A DNA stretch of 64,000 nt from Diaporthe sp. PMI_573 (GCA_021399435.1 JAJTUP010000050.1:1-64000), one strand, 5' to 3'. Shown: positions 43,514 through 55,447, counted from the first letter of the stretch. Program-made: numbers and translations. The notes: a model not told the origin generated them from the letters alone.

Positions 43514-44172
43514 TTTATCTAGGGCTTCCAATAGCTGGTTTTTTCATGATTACATCATCAAAGCAACGTCTTTCTGGTCATACCCCTTGAGAATCTTCCT
43601 AAATAGTAGTCGTTATATGGGGTTTGAGTGTTTGAGATGGGCGTAACGGGCCACCAAACCTCTCATCTCTTGAGATCTCGTAGGTATCCCAAAGAAATAG
43701 GCTTCAGGTTGTTATAAAGAAGTCATGATGTCTAACATCAGTGTTTATAATGGTGAAATAGGATGTAAGTATTATCTGCTGCCTATCCTTTTGTAACGGC
43801 CAGTAATATCCAGCATGGAAGCTGTTGTATTGGCACTACGTACGAAGATTCTAAGCTTAAGGAGAGAAGAAGGAAGGAAAGAAACTCGCGATGTGCGACG
43901 CGTGGAGAAGTTTAATAACCGTGGTCCGTGCCTGTGGCAGGGACCAGCCCCTGCCAGCACCTTGTGGTGGTGTCAGCCCGTCTAGTGGTGACAACCGCCA
44001 CACCTTTCTCAAGGCTTGTTTCTGACCTGAGTGTTTTGAATGGTAATATAGCGAGTAAGTACTATCATCTCTTCACACACTCTTCAAGAGTCCACCAGTA
44101 ACTAAGAAGCTTGTGATTATATAACGTGGTTTACCACCCAGCCGCGCATATCACCTACCCGCGCACTTTTGC
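43514..44172. other. Intergenic DNA, possible degenerate repeat
   Basis: No coding frame. Two loosely similar motifs (around 43740-43785 and 44030-44075, ...AATGGTRAAATAG...GTAAGTA...ATC) hint at an old duplicated repeat. The evidence is too weak to name it. Confidence 0.3.
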
Positions 44173-46972
44173 CAGTGTTGCTAATAGTATGGCAATAAAG
44201 TAGTATATTGTAATATAACCCATATGATATGGACTTTCTCATATTGTGACAATATAATAATATGATGATGTCCATATTGGCAATATATTATTTATATTGG
44301 GTTGTCAGTCCTGGGGCGAAATTGCCTTTTGACAGTAGCGGGCAGGCCTTACCCTATACCAGCAATAGGGATACTGGGCACTTTATTGGCTAGCATTCAC
44401 CTCAACACACGTCTTTATTGACAATCAGACCTAACACGCGACCACGCGTTTCTTCCACGCGTCAGGGGAGGTATAAGAGGTACGATTGGTGCGGACCATG
44501 TTGGGCCGGGCCTACCGGTGGTTGCCTGCCGACATTGGCCATGGTCCATTGTCACCTCTGCCCATTTTCTTTATCACTGTCGAGCCTACTGTACTAACCG
44601 GACCCATGCCTCAACAATGCCTCCCTTTTGGCCAATGGTCGCAACGAAGAGAGTCAATTTCAGTCGACGCTTCGGAGTTTTCCAGCCGGCAGTTGAATGA
44701 CCTAGGCCAGAGCCAAACGCCCAAATGCCAGTCATCTCGACCTCGCACAGCCTCCACAACCTCCTCCACCAAACCCAGAACGTCATGGGTCCTTCTCTCA
44801 TATGCCAGACGAGGAGATGGAGACGAGATACTACAATCCGCGGACCGGAAAAGAAGAGTGGCGTTGCAAACACTGTGACAGAGCATATGCCTGTTCTGGG
44901 GGTACTGCGGCTCCTGCAAAACATCTTATGGACCCTCCTCCTGACGGCCACGGTCTGCCAAAAGGAGCCCTGCGAACAGCTAAAGTGACAACGATACGAA
45001 CGATCCTCGAACAAGCTCGTGCTGCAGCAGAAGAAAATCCCCGCAAACGCCGTCGGCTCAACGATCAATCCGGAGATTCGATCGACCCTGACCAGCTCGG
45101 AGTGTTGTACGTGAGGTTTATTACGGCCTGCTCTCTCCCATTTCGGCTTGTAGAATGCCCAGAGTTCCGGGCACTCTTGGCCTACATCAATAACGATATC
45201 GATACTTGGCTTCCAGATACGCACGAGACCATTAGGAAATGGATCATGCGGCAGTATAAAGACCAGAAGGACAAGGTCAAGCAGCGCATACAGTCGGCAA
45301 AGTCAAGAATTCACATCAGCTGCGACCTTTGGACTTCTCCCAACTCTTTGGCCATCTTGGGCGTAGTCAGGCCACTATGTCACGGAAGACGGCCAGCTGG
45401 AACACCATATTTTGGCGTTGAAAGACATCGACAGTGAGCACGACGGTTCTCACCTCGCGGCGGCGATTTTGGAAGTGGTTGCCGGATGGGGCTTTGCTTC
45501 AAAACTCGGATATTTCGTGATGGACAATGCTGGCAATAACGACACAATGATGAGATCCCTTTCGCTTGGTCAGTACAACTCACCGTTTCTACTGACTGGT
45601 TCTAACATCCCACAGGCCTCCTTCGCCGATATGACATCCGATACGATCCCAAAGTTCACCGACTCCGCTGCCAAGGTCATATCATCAATCTCGCCGCTAA
45701 AGCCTTCCTCTTCGTTACCGACAATGAGAAGCTCGAACGCGACGATCCAGGTCTGTATAATGTGACACTAAAGCATATTGAAGCGTGGCGGAAGAAGGGA
45801 CCTCTTGGCAAGCTTCACAACTTCGTCGTTTACATCCAACGGAATGTTCAGCGCAGCCAAAAGTTTCTTGCTATCAGCCATAACCGTAAGCTTGCGCGAG
45901 ACAACGACACAAGGTGGAGCTCGTGGTATACCATGTTGAGAGCGGCCTTGAATCTTAGAGACGCAATTGACGGCTATTTCAACAAATGGATGGAAGCAGA
46001 CTGCGCTGGAGACGAGCTCTCTTCAGAGGACTGGACCATCTTGGAGAAGATCAAGTCCTTCTTAGAGAAGCTGAAGATGACGACTAAGGCTCTCGAATCA
46101 TCGTTTGCAACACTCGACAATGTCCTCCTGGCTATGGACTTCGTATTGGCACAATTCGAAGCCGGCAAGGAGGCAAATGTCGACGATCCGGTGATGGCAC
46201 CGATGTATAACTCGGGCTGGGCGAAGATGGACAAGTATTACCGCCTTACTGATGAATCACCTGCCTACGTTGCAGCTATCGTGCTCCACCCTTCGCATAA
46301 ATGGCACTACATCCAGGAGAACTGGAAAAAGGAGTGGGTTGAGTCGTCGAAGGAGTTGCTTGAGGCGCTGTGGAACGAATATAAGCCTGTGGAATCACCT
46401 CTTCCACTCTGCGAGGTCCCATCGGCGACCACGAACGAGTTCTTGAATTGGCGGAACAAGCACCTGCAGCCGTTACTCATCACGGACGAATACGAGCGTT
46501 ATTGCAAGTCTGAACGGGTTTATGGTTTTACGAGCGCCCTTGCATGGTGGCTAGAGGAGACGCAGCAGAAAAACTACCCGAGCCTGAGCAAGATGGCCGT
46601 GGATATATTGTCAATTCCTGCAATGTCTGCGGAGCCCGAACGACTCTTCTCTGGGGCGAAGATAACGATTACAGACCGTCGAAATCGACTTGGGAGTGAT
46701 GTGATTGAAGCATTGGAGTGCCTGAAGTCATGGTTTGGGATACGAGATTTTCAAGGTGACGAGATTTTCGCTGAGGCAGATGAATGATGAGGTCCAGGTG
46801 GAATATATTGGATGTATTGTCACACTGCCAATATATTGGGTTCTTGGCAATACAATACAATATGGGTCATGTTCATATTGGGTAATACAATATCGCCTCT
46901 TGACAATACGATATTATTGCGAGGGGGTCCATATTGCCAATATACGTATTGTTTATATTATTAGCAACACTG
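44173..46972 (+). mobile_element. hAT DNA transposon, both ends present (2,800 bp)
   Basis: The element runs between perfect 14-bp TIRs: CAGTGTTGCTAATA at 44173-44186 and its complement ending at 46972. Subterminal regions on both sides carry many short ATATTGG/CCAATAT motifs, as usual in hAT elements. Inside is one transposase gene with a single frameshift. The flanking octamers differ (ACTTTTGC on the left, TCCCTAGC on the right), so no 8-bp target duplication is present. One flank has probably been exchanged. The right end abuts a truncated PIF1 helicase gene. Confidence 0.88.
44802..46787 (+). pseudogene. hAT transposase, near-intact with one frameshift
   Basis: From ATG 44802: a BED-type finger (CKHCDRAYACSGG), HISCDLWTSPNSLA, then a one-base frameshift near 45375-45385. 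It continues with GHYVTEDGQLEHH, FVMDNAGNNDTMM, an intron (45568-45615, GTCAGT...CACAG), RLRCQGHIINLAAKA, RKKGPLGKLHNFV, LARDNDTRWSSW and the dimerisation block YPSLSKMAVDILSIPAMSAEPERLFSGAK ending ECLKSWFG. Apart from the single indel it is complete, so inactivation is recent or the indel is a sequencing error. Confidence 0.82.
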
Positions 46973-48410
46973 TCCCTAGCATGAGGGTTCCCGGCGGTAT
47001 GTGCGGGAACGCGAGTCCCTCCGTGTCCCGCGATTGGAGAAGGATGCCGCTTGGCGGCCCGAGGAAGATGGACAGCCGGTCGTTGATCACCCGTTCTTCT
47101 ACCTCTTCGTTTGCGACGACGCCGGCGGCGGTGAACTCCGCCCCGTTGACCACCTTAAGCCCTAGGTACTTGTTCTGGTTCACGATGACCGGCATGCCCT
47201 CGACGTACGGAAGGATGCCCGGGATCGGGAGCTGCGCGTCATCTCCTAGCAGCACTACGGCCTCCATCTCTTCCTCGGTCGGCACACGGGTCTTCCATTG
47301 GTGATCGGACAAGAACAGGGACACCTTCCTGTCGTGCTCCTCGCCGAATGCCAGTGCTGCGCAGAGCGTGAGGTCCCACCTGTGTCGGTTGAGCGGGATG
47401 ATGGCGCGCCTGCCTCCAGTAAAGTCCAACTTCTCGTCAGGGTTGTACCTCGAGTTTAGCGTGTCGAGGTCGGCCGCGGTCTGTCGGCCTGTCCGGATGC
47501 GCTCCAGCATCCCGATCAGATCCTCGTCGCCCTCAGCCCTCTTCTGCTCCTCTAGGATAACGACGCAGGTAAACATTTCCCATGTTTTCTTAGCCTGGAT
47601 CTGCTGCCATCGGTATTGTGTTGCACGTTCCGAGAGGTTCCGTGGCGCCATGCCTCTGTCGCCGTAGTCGAGGTGGCTTAGCAGGCCCTTCTGGAGCACT
47701 GGCCCGAACTGCAGGAAGTCGACCGTGAACACCACCACCGGTATGCCGCCGAACGGCCTTTCCGGGAAGCCACGCAGCGCTCGCAGCTTGTGGTCTACCT
47801 CGTAGAGCGTCTTAAGGCCTAGCATGCTCACTTCATCCACCACAAGCACGTCACGCCTTCTCCAACGCTGCCGGCGCCTCTCCAGGTTCGCTGATGGTAG
47901 GCTTTCCATGTCGGCCGCGTCTTGGTCCTTGAAGGCTAGCCCTAGCGCGGAGTGGATGGTGTTGCCGCCGATCCCTGCCGCTGCCGTCCCGGATGTAGCT
48001 GTGATGATGATACGCTTCGACGCCCCCTTCGCCGTGAATACATCTTTTAGTGTGTCAATGAGCCAAGACTTCCCGGTGCCACCGCTGCCGCCTATGTATT
48101 GGAGATGTTGAGGCGGCCGCCCCGACATCGTGTGTTCTCCACTGCTGTCAGCGGCTACGTCAGACGCTTCCTCCGCTCTGTCCATCGCCTCGCAGATCAG
48201 GCCGAGGGCGATCTGCTGCATGCGGTTCAGCGTTCTATGCTTGCCTATCGTCCTCCCGACCTGGAAGAAACTACTGCCAGGTGCTATATCTACCCAAGTA
48301 TTGGCTTGAGTGGGGGTTGGGTTGAGCGCCGGGATGGGTGGGAACAGGTGCTGATCATCGCCGGAACCGAAGCCAGCCTCGTCGCCGTTCGGGTCTTCGC
48401 CGCCTTCATT
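46973..48410 (-). pseudogene. PIF1-like DNA helicase, C-terminus cut by the hAT element
   Basis: The minus-strand frame is open from about 48410; the first ATG is 48221. It encodes a PIF1/RRM3-type helicase: LNRMQQIAL (Q-motif region), Walker A GGSGGTGKSWLI, IIITATSGTAAAGIGGNTIHS, Walker B DVLVVDEVSMLG and FLQFGPV. The protein ends at the hAT TIR after PPGTLML, before motifs V/VI, which are needed for helicase activity. The missing C-terminal part is not found on the other side of the hAT element. Fungal PIF1-like copies of this sort are often the helicase half of Helitrons; no Rep domain or Helitron end was seen here. Confidence 0.8.
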
Positions 48411-48611
48411 TTAGATTCCGTGGCCTCCGCCGTCACGATTTTACCGGTTCTCTGAACGGCTTGCGCGAACTGACGCCCTTCGGAGGGACGCGATCAGGAC
48501 AAACACAACAGCATGAAGGGAGCAATGGACCTATTCCTACAAAGAGATCAAAGACAGGGAGCCTGCGCCGAAATCGCAACCAAGCGCTTTAGGCCGAGAA
48601 GTGGTATGTTT

Positions 48612-49475
48612 TTACTTCATCTCAACTTCCAGGTCTTCCATTCCAGCTGCTCCCATCAGTAAACGTGCCAAGACCTCCTCTCGGCTAATCTCCCTGAATT
48701 CTGGAGGCTCTCCGGGTCCCGCGACATTGAATACGGCGCTGTAGGTCACTTTGGTGTCTGTGTCGTCGTCCGTCTTGTTCAGAGGGCGGCTTGAATAGAA
48801 TGTCGACGTCGGCCAAGGCGTACACTCTGCCTGGTGGTTTGGCCAGTCCTCCTCTTGGTGCTCTTGCCCACAATACCCCGCGACGTGACAGCCCCCGCAT
48901 TCCCTTAGCCCTTCTCTTTTCTTGCATACTCTACAGGACATAAGCTCTGCGAAGAGTCCTGGGTCCGGACCACTAAGGCCACCATCTGGAGAGCGGCTCC
49001 TCGACATTACTTGCAGCATTCGCTGCCGCGTCCGGGTCCGACATTTCAGGTCCCCGCAGAACGGATCCACGACGACCACAACGTGAGGTTCCGGAGCATC
49101 AAGGAATGCCATCGGAGGTAGATATTCAGTGGCCACTGCTGGTAATCCACACGCACACGGGGCCGGACTGGCACGCCGGAGGCAAGTCGCCTCGCTCTTT
49201 TCCATAATGATATCCATCGCTGCGTCCCACAACTGCCTTTCCTCGGGTTTCGCCTTGTCGGAATCGTCCCCTGCCCCGACGATGCGATTAGGTATGTCGT
49301 AGGATACATCGAACTTGACGCGTACACGATAACAGAGGAAATCAAACCGAACGCGTCTTGTAGCCATCTTGAGGTTGATGCTGCTCACAATCTGGAGTAA
49401 AATGTTGAAGCGCTTCTTGATCGGCAGATGGGTAACGGCAAGTAGTTGGGGAATGTTTCGAAGTTTCAACCACAT
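48612..49475 (-). CDS. MYND-type zinc finger protein
   Basis: A single-exon frame of 287 residues from ATG 49475; the ATG at 49367 (residue 37) is an alternative that gives a more usual soluble N-terminus. Residues 181-218 form a MYND finger (CRVCKKREGLRECGGC, then YCGQEHQEEDWPNH and a final Cys), a protein-protein interaction zinc module. The N-terminal part has a CACG pair and no catalytic SET domain, so it is a MYND-only protein. Frame intact. Function unknown. The 3' end is about 200 bp from the start of the helicase frame. Confidence 0.65.
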   Translation of the reverse strand: MWLKLRNIPQLLAVTHLPIKKRFNILLQIVSSINLKMATRRVRFDFLCYRVRVKFDVSYDIPNRIVGAGDDSDKAKPEERQLWDAAMDIIMEKSEATCLRRASPAPCACGLPAVATEYLPPMAFLDAPEPHVVVVVDPFCGDLKCRTRTRQRMLQVMSRSRSPDGGLSGPDPGLFAELMSCRVCKKREGLRECGGCHVAGYCGQEHQEEDWPNHQAECTPWPTSTFYSSRPLNKTDDDTDTKVTYSAVFNVAGPGEPPEFREISREEVLARLLMGAAGMEDLEVEMK

Positions 49476-50778
49476 GATCCCTGCCCAAGTATCAGGTGGT
49501 GGTGTTTCGTTTTAGCCTTTCGCACGACCCTGACCTATCAGGGAGTTGGATACACAAAACGAAAAATGTAGCCAGAAAGGGCAGACCTATCTTATATACA
49601 GGTAAAATTGCTGTGACCCTGTTAGTGGCTCCCAAATTTGAAACAGCTGCTCCACTGTATGTCTTAGCTGAGAACAGCCTTCCTAACGGGAGGCCTTCCT
49701 AGCAAGCCGACTTGACGGCTGCTCCCCAGTTTTCTCCTGCATTGAAATGATTGGCTTTCGGTCACCTGCCCAGGAAGCACACTAACAACTTGTGTGACTA
49801 TCTCTGCAGCCACTGCAGGCGGCATTATCCGGGTGAGTCAGAGTTTCTCTCTACTGCACGCTCATTTGGCTTCATCGGCATGGCTAAAGTGAATGGTGAA
49901 GGCACAGATACCAAGCGTACTGGCTCAGATAGAACGGTCTGCCCTTGTGGTCTGGCACCCCGAGATCTGACATCTTCCATTGTTTTCCATCCTTCGAAAT
50001 ATCACACGTGCACACATTTCAGCTAGTCGCTGTTATGGTTAACTGCGAATTGCATGTGATTTACGTTACCTTGGAATCGATTGATGCGTAATAACTCTAC
50101 CGTATTGGAAAACAGCAAGGTATTTTGTTGAGTGGGGGCGGAAAGTCCAAATATAGATACTTTGCGAACTGAACCAGAAAATTAAAATTATGAAAGTTCT
50201 ATTCAAATCTCATTCACGCACTCTTCATTCCTTCACAATCACAGGACTCAAACTCTGTGTGAAACAAAGACAGCATCCTAAGGTCGGTCCGGATTGACCT
50301 CTCGACACCAAGTACACCTGAAGATCCCCGGACAAAATGCCCCTTCCAATTACCGTATTAATTCACCAAATTCGCCCAAACCCCTGTCATCGCCCTTCCT
50401 TAACACAGCTTAGTGACAGTCTAAGGATGATTTAGGGTTTTCGTTGAGCCACATTAAACCACCAGATCTCTCCACTTTTCCTTTAAATACAGAGTTCAAT
50501 TGGCTTCTGCCACTAACAGGGGGTTGGACGAATTTAGTGAATTAATACGGTACAAATGCATTACTGGAGGATATCGAATCCATTCCACGCTCGGTCATCA
50601 ACGACTGTGCTCAGAAGCGTGGGAGCAGCGTGGGAGCGGTATATTCGAAGATAGTGTACAACTGAACTTGGCCCTTTTCCCTTCCCTCCTTCCAACCTGG
50701 AATTCCTCCCTTCTTATAGGCGAACCCTGAGCGCCTTCGCGGCTTTTCCGCAGTGCTTCGAGGAATTGATACGTACCA
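49476..50778. other. Intergenic DNA, nothing clear
   Basis: About 1.3 kb. A plus frame at 49751-50026 has CSHCRRHYPGESEF and CPCGLAPRDL cysteine pairs but no recognised family and no support for a start; it may be a relic. Confidence 0.35.
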
Positions 50779-51914
50779 ATGGTCCCTCTGCAAGTCCCAG
50801 GGCATTGTCTACTAGTAGGGTTGACAAAGTATGTTGCTGCACAGACCCAGATCCTGGCGTGCCTCCGATGGCTGGCTGAGTTCCAGGTATTGGCCTGCAT
50901 ACCTCTGGACGGGGAAGCCATGGGAACCAAGGACCTCGCAGATCTGGTTAGCGTGCCCGAGATGTAGCTGCGGCGCGTTGTACGACTAATGGCGACTGCT
51001 GGATTCCTAATACTCGAGGAGCAGCAACAGGCGCTTGTTACACGGCAGGCCCAGGTCGCCCACACGAGGCTCTCCGCCTCTTTCGTCACCCAGTTCACTA
51101 ATCTGGACGCTGTCATGTTCCTTAGCGGAACGACTTGACTGGGCTAGTCTGGGTCGAGCCCTTGTCGTCGAGGTGAGTACCATAAATCCCACGTTGCACA
51201 GACACACCATCAGCCCCAGGCACTGGAGTAATACCGGGGCCCCCGACGAAGATATTCCGGCCCACTCAGCTGACATGCGGCGTTGGTGGAATGCAGATCG
51301 ATGCCTGTTCGACTGAGCTCGCCCAAACTCTAGCTGACAAGCACCCGGGCGTACACTGGATCGTTCAGATGTGCGGCTCTGAGTACGAGCGCGAGACGGG
51401 CATGCTAGTGGGCGTGGGCATGGGCATGGGCTTGGGATCGGGATCAGGGCCCTGGGAAAAGGTGGCACCACCCGGAAGGAGTGGAATCGAGGTGCAGGCA
51501 CGCATGCTTCACACTGCCCTTGCCACATGGGTGCAAGCTGAGCTGCAATCCCACCTCGCCGTGCTCCGCGCCAGCCCGGAATCGCTGCTGCTGCTGGCTG
51601 TGCAGCTGCGGCCGGATCCAGGCTCGGTCGACTCGGCAGTTGAGGCTGTGGCGTGCGCTCGATCCATGACCATGGCCCAGTTGACGGGAGACACCCGTGA
51701 GATGGACCTGGCACGGCTGGAGCAGCTGGTTGGTCGTGTGCGTGACAGCAAAGATGGGGGTCTCCTTGTTTTGAACAAGCTTCACAACAGTCACTGCTCC
51801 ACCGTCGCCCTTGGAATCAAGTACATATCCAGGCCGCAGCCACCTGAGCCCCTGGCCATGATTGAGCCAAGCCTAGGCTGGGGGCCATCCTATCTCCGTG
51901 ATCGAGATAGATGA
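50779..51914 (+). pseudogene. AflS/AflJ-like O-methyltransferase-fold coactivator, broken
   Basis: Two coding segments belong to the O-methyltransferase-like family that contains AflS (AflJ), the partner of the AflR regulator. The N-terminal segment (50779-51140) has CLRWLAEFQVLACIPL, KDLADLVSVPE, a TAG stop at 50965-50967, then RVVRLMATAGFL and TRLSASFVTQFTNLDAVMFL, then further stops. The C-terminal segment (51270-51914) begins at the SAM-binding-like VGGMQIDAC and runs through LADKHPGVHWIVQM to DGGLLVLNKLHNS. An estimated 60 residues between them are missing. It lies 1.1 kb upstream of an AflR-like gene. In the aflatoxin-type clusters these two are neighbours. The gene is clearly non-functional as it stands. 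Confidence 0.72.
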
Positions 51915-53048
51915 TGGCCTGGGCAATGCATGCTACTTCAGCCCGTGGGCCGTGCCGTGGGGTGCAGGTTGTTGGACTCACGTGTCCTTGGAACTTGTGG
52001 GCCTTATATATACTGTACCTATCTACATTGCCGATACTAATTGGCTCCCACCTTGGCAAGTTTCTGTTCTTGTGTAACTACCTATGTATCCGCCCAACAG
52101 ATCGTCTGTGGAGCAGTAGATGTAAATGGGGAAGTTTCCTGATTATGGTTTGCTCAAGCGTACACCGGCCGGAACGTGAACACAAGAACTGCACTTGCAC
52201 TGCACAACATTTGGAACTCCAGCCACAACAGCCTCAGCGGTAGCGGGTAAAGTCTAAGTTATTTAGCATTTGGCGCATGCAGCCACGTCTTCTAGTTAGA
52301 CGTTGAAGGAACTACCTGCCCGATATCAGTTAAATTATAACCTTAGCTGGCATTCTGCATTGTTTCCCCTGATGTTCACATATTTAGCTAGAATAAAGAA
52401 TGGTGGGTTGTCGCCAGTGGCTTCTTCTCATCTCTCTCTGGCTATATCTCCCGATCCTTTTCGTTACATTAAATCCTGCTAAACTCCTCCACTTGCGAAG
52501 GTACTTACGAATCGACCCGTTGATGTCACTCACCGTTGGCATCAGCACAGCTTCGACTTTTTCTGCAACTCTTTGCTGTGACTTGAGGGAGGAATGCGCT
52601 GTTGAGCCAATAAAAATAGACTTTTGACAGCCTCGACTAATGTGCTACGCCACATGACGGCGCACAAACGCTTATTTCCCGATGGAGCTATATTCCTCCT
52701 CCCTACCCTCCTCCCCTGCTAATTCCAAACATCTCACATGCATCCGGGATGTTTTGGCATCACAACATTAGTAGACCGCTCTATCAGAATTTGATCCATA
52801 CCTAGGTTTGTAATCTCCATACCTAGGTTTGTAATCCGACGGCTGGACCGCGCAGAAGGAAACCGCTCAAATTAAGACACATACATATTGTACGCGACAT
52901 GGCGGCACAATCACTACCTCTCGCCTGCTTCGCTTCATGTCTTGACTGGGACTTGGTCCCCAGATCCCTCCTCGAGTCCCCGCTGTTTCGCAGCTTTTGC
53001 CTCTGTATCTGCCTCTGCTTCTGACTGTGCATACTCCCGTCCCCCACT
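51915..53048. other. Intergenic DNA / AflR-like promoter
   Basis: No gene recognised. A direct repeat of about 20 bp (CCATACCTAGGTTTGTAATC) occurs twice in tandem at 52797-52838. Confidence 0.5.
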
Positions 53049-54614
53049 ATGGATTCATCTCGCCCGCCCAAGGACTCACCCGCAATCGCTCAAGCATCTT
53101 CCCCTTCAGCCATCAATGCCTCGACATCGGGCCCTGCCAACACGTACACAACAGTGCCTAAACTGCGGGATAGCTGCGTCGCATGCGCTGCCTCCAAAGT
53201 AAGATGTCATAGGCAAAAGCCATCCTGCTCAAAATGCGTCGCACGAGGCATCCCGTGCAAGTATGTCAGGTCCAAGCGAGGAGGTCGCAACCCGGCTCCA
53301 CGCGCAGAGTCGCAGGCGGACACGACGGGCAGCAGCACCGGCAGCAGTACCAGCAGCAGAAAAGGCAGGGACAGTGGTGGTTCTGAGACCGGTACTTCCG
53401 TGGAGCGTGAATCACCACAGCTCGACCTCCCTCTCTCATCCGCCCGTTGGGTTGGCGGCGTGACAGTCCCGCCTGATCCTCCATTCCCGATGCCAACCAC
53501 CATGTCGATGTTCATCAACACGAAATCTTCTTCCATCACAGTTTCAGACCCATTGGGCCTGTCACCGTCAGTTGGTGGTCTCACCGGTCTGGAAAGTGAT
53601 GCCAATGAATTTGTTTCTTCGGCGTCGAACTTTGACTATAGTGTCGACCTAGGGGATCTGGATCCATTCTCCATGGTCTTCAACGAACACTCGGATAATG
53701 AAATATCTCTATTGGGAAACCTGACAACGGCTTCTGATAGTAAAGCCTGCTCTCCACCCCTGTCTGTGACCGACCCTCAGTGCTCGGTCCGACCACCCTT
53801 CGGATTCAACAGCGACATCCTGCAAAACATCAACGCCACGGAACTGCAGGGATCGCCGTGCGAGTGTTCAACCCAGGCTGCCGCTCTGGTGAAACAGTAC
53901 TTGACAGATCCATCCGTTATGTCGTCTCCATCCTCGGGAACGTCAACCCCAACCACCCAAATCCAACCGATCATCTTCCAGAACAAGCAAGCAATCGAGA
54001 CTATCGAGGCCGTCTTGCAATGCTCTTGCTCTCGAGATTGCTATTTACTCGTAATGCTGTCTATGATCCTGCTTAAGGTCATGGACAGTTATGCGGAAGC
54101 GTCAAATAACAAGCACACAGCCTTCGGTCGGATCACAGTCAACACGAGGGCTAATGACATTGGAGGTGACGATGTCGACCAGAGAGGGAGCATTTCTAGT
54201 GACCAACACAAGAGCCTTGGAAGGTTGCGGCCGCTACAGACACCGTCACCGGCCAGCTACGGCCATAAAAAACATAGTCCAATTAGCTTCAGCTCGGGAT
54301 CCGAAAATGTAGGTTCGGCACGCAGCTCAATGCACATGGTCCTCAGCGAGTTACACCGACCACAGAGGCTGGTGAACCAATTATCAGAAAGGCTGAAGGC
54401 AGAGGAGACCAAGGGCAGTGGCTGCGATACAAGCAGCTCACACCGCGAGAGCGGCCTGGATAAGTGCTCCATCCTGGGCGGCGGCGCACACCCGTGCTCA
54501 AGCTTTCTATTCTCGGATTCTCTGCTGAGACAGCTCGGACTCGATCTGAGGAGGAGACTTCAGAACATATCCCAGGAGATAAGGCAGGCCCTGAAAAGAG
54601 AATGGATCGGATAA
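53049..54614 (+). CDS. AflR-like Zn2Cys6 transcription factor
   Basis: An intronless gene of 521 residues from ATG 53049. The cluster C43-x2-C46-x6-C53-x6-C60-x2-C63-x6-C70 is preceded by KLRDS and followed by a basic linker (RSKRGGRNP). This arrangement and the flanking residues are those of the AflR family, which activates aflatoxin/sterigmatocystin and related anthraquinone clusters through TCG-N5-CGA-like sites. A long Ser/Thr-rich region follows, then a C-terminal AFLR-type domain with a cysteine cluster (CECSTQAAAL, LQCSCSRDCYLLVMLSMILLK). Frame intact. It lies between the broken AflS-like gene and a versicolorin/naphthol-reductase-like gene, so it is probably the pathway regulator of a reduced cluster. 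Confidence 0.8.
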   Translation: MDSSRPPKDSPAIAQASSPSAINASTSGPANTYTTVPKLRDSCVACAASKVRCHRQKPSCSKCVARGIPCKYVRSKRGGRNPAPRAESQADTTGSSTGSSTSSRKGRDSGGSETGTSVERESPQLDLPLSSARWVGGVTVPPDPPFPMPTTMSMFINTKSSSITVSDPLGLSPSVGGLTGLESDANEFVSSASNFDYSVDLGDLDPFSMVFNEHSDNEISLLGNLTTASDSKACSPPLSVTDPQCSVRPPFGFNSDILQNINATELQGSPCECSTQAAALVKQYLTDPSVMSSPSSGTSTPTTQIQPIIFQNKQAIETIEAVLQCSCSRDCYLLVMLSMILLKVMDSYAEASNNKHTAFGRITVNTRANDIGGDDVDQRGSISSDQHKSLGRLRPLQTPSPASYGHKKHSPISFSSGSENVGSARSSMHMVLSELHRPQRLVNQLSERLKAEETKGSGCDTSSSHRESGLDKCSILGGGAHPCSSFLFSDSLLRQLGLDLRRRLQNISQEIRQALKREWIG

Positions 54615-55447
54615 CAGATTTGTGGAACCAATATAGAAGGACCCTCAAGGGATTCCAGACCCACTTCATCTCTTTGAGTCCCCCGTTTGGACGCATATTC
54701 CTGACTTAGAAATAAACCAAGATTGAATAAAGTAAACCAATTGATCATTTGATAACTGAATCAGTGTCAACAAGAATAACCGTTTGAAAATGTGGCTTCA
54801 TGTTACGGAATTGCAAGGCCCTCGTTGGACAGTTGGACAGTACAACCTGGCATCACAAATTAGGTCCCTCCCTACAACGTGAAGCTCACGACTAATTGAG
54901 CTATCGCAATCCCTAAAATATCTGTTCTCCCTTCGTTCTGGACCCATCAGGATATGCAATCTCCCACAGAGATTTCTCATTCGTAGACAGTTGACACCTG
55001 GTATGGAGACCCGTAGGAGATCACCCAATACCTCAGCGGCTACGAAAGCTTGAGCACCTATCGGGCGTAACATTCTTAACTCCGCATTACCCGGGGTCCG
55101 TACACAAGGACCAAGTACATTGCCTCGGCAACCATAATCTCACGGAATACCGCCCGGGCTCGGCACGGGGGCACACTCGCTACATGCGGCGGGTATGCGA
55201 TGAGACTGGAAGACCTCGGGGGGGGACAAGACATTGAAGAACGGATTACAACCGGTACAGCTACCACTCTCATGGACGACTTCGGGTACCGGGGTCTCGG
55301 GGCAGCAACGAACATTTTTATCACAAATGAGTTTGAGTATATGAGTTTGAGCGTTCATTCCTACAGAGTTCTGTCTCTCTGAACTGCACCTTTCCAATCA
55401 TCGACATTTCTTCCCAGTCGTGTTCTTTTCTACATCCAGCAGCCATC
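54615..55447. other. Intergenic DNA / SDR promoter
   Basis: No gene seen. It contains a TCG-N5-CGG element at 55282-55292, listed separately. Confidence 0.45.
55282..55292 (+). promoter_or_regulatory. Candidate AflR-type site TCG-N5-CGG
   Basis: TCGGGTACCGG lies 156 bp upstream of the SDR start. AflR is known to bind TCG-N5-CGA and variants ending in CGG. One short site can arise by chance. Confidence 0.3.

Noticed and set aside
43750..44172. Possible solo LTR left of the hAT element
   Set aside because: Weak motif similarities only; no terminal TG...CA pair with target duplication could be fixed.
44165..46980. 8-bp target duplication around the hAT element
   Set aside because: Flanks ACTTTTGC and TCCCTAGC match at only 4 of 8 positions, no better than a weak chance resemblance.
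46953..48455. Complete Helitron
   Set aside because: Only a PIF1-type helicase is visible; no Rep/HUH domain and no TC...CTRR ends with a 3' hairpin.
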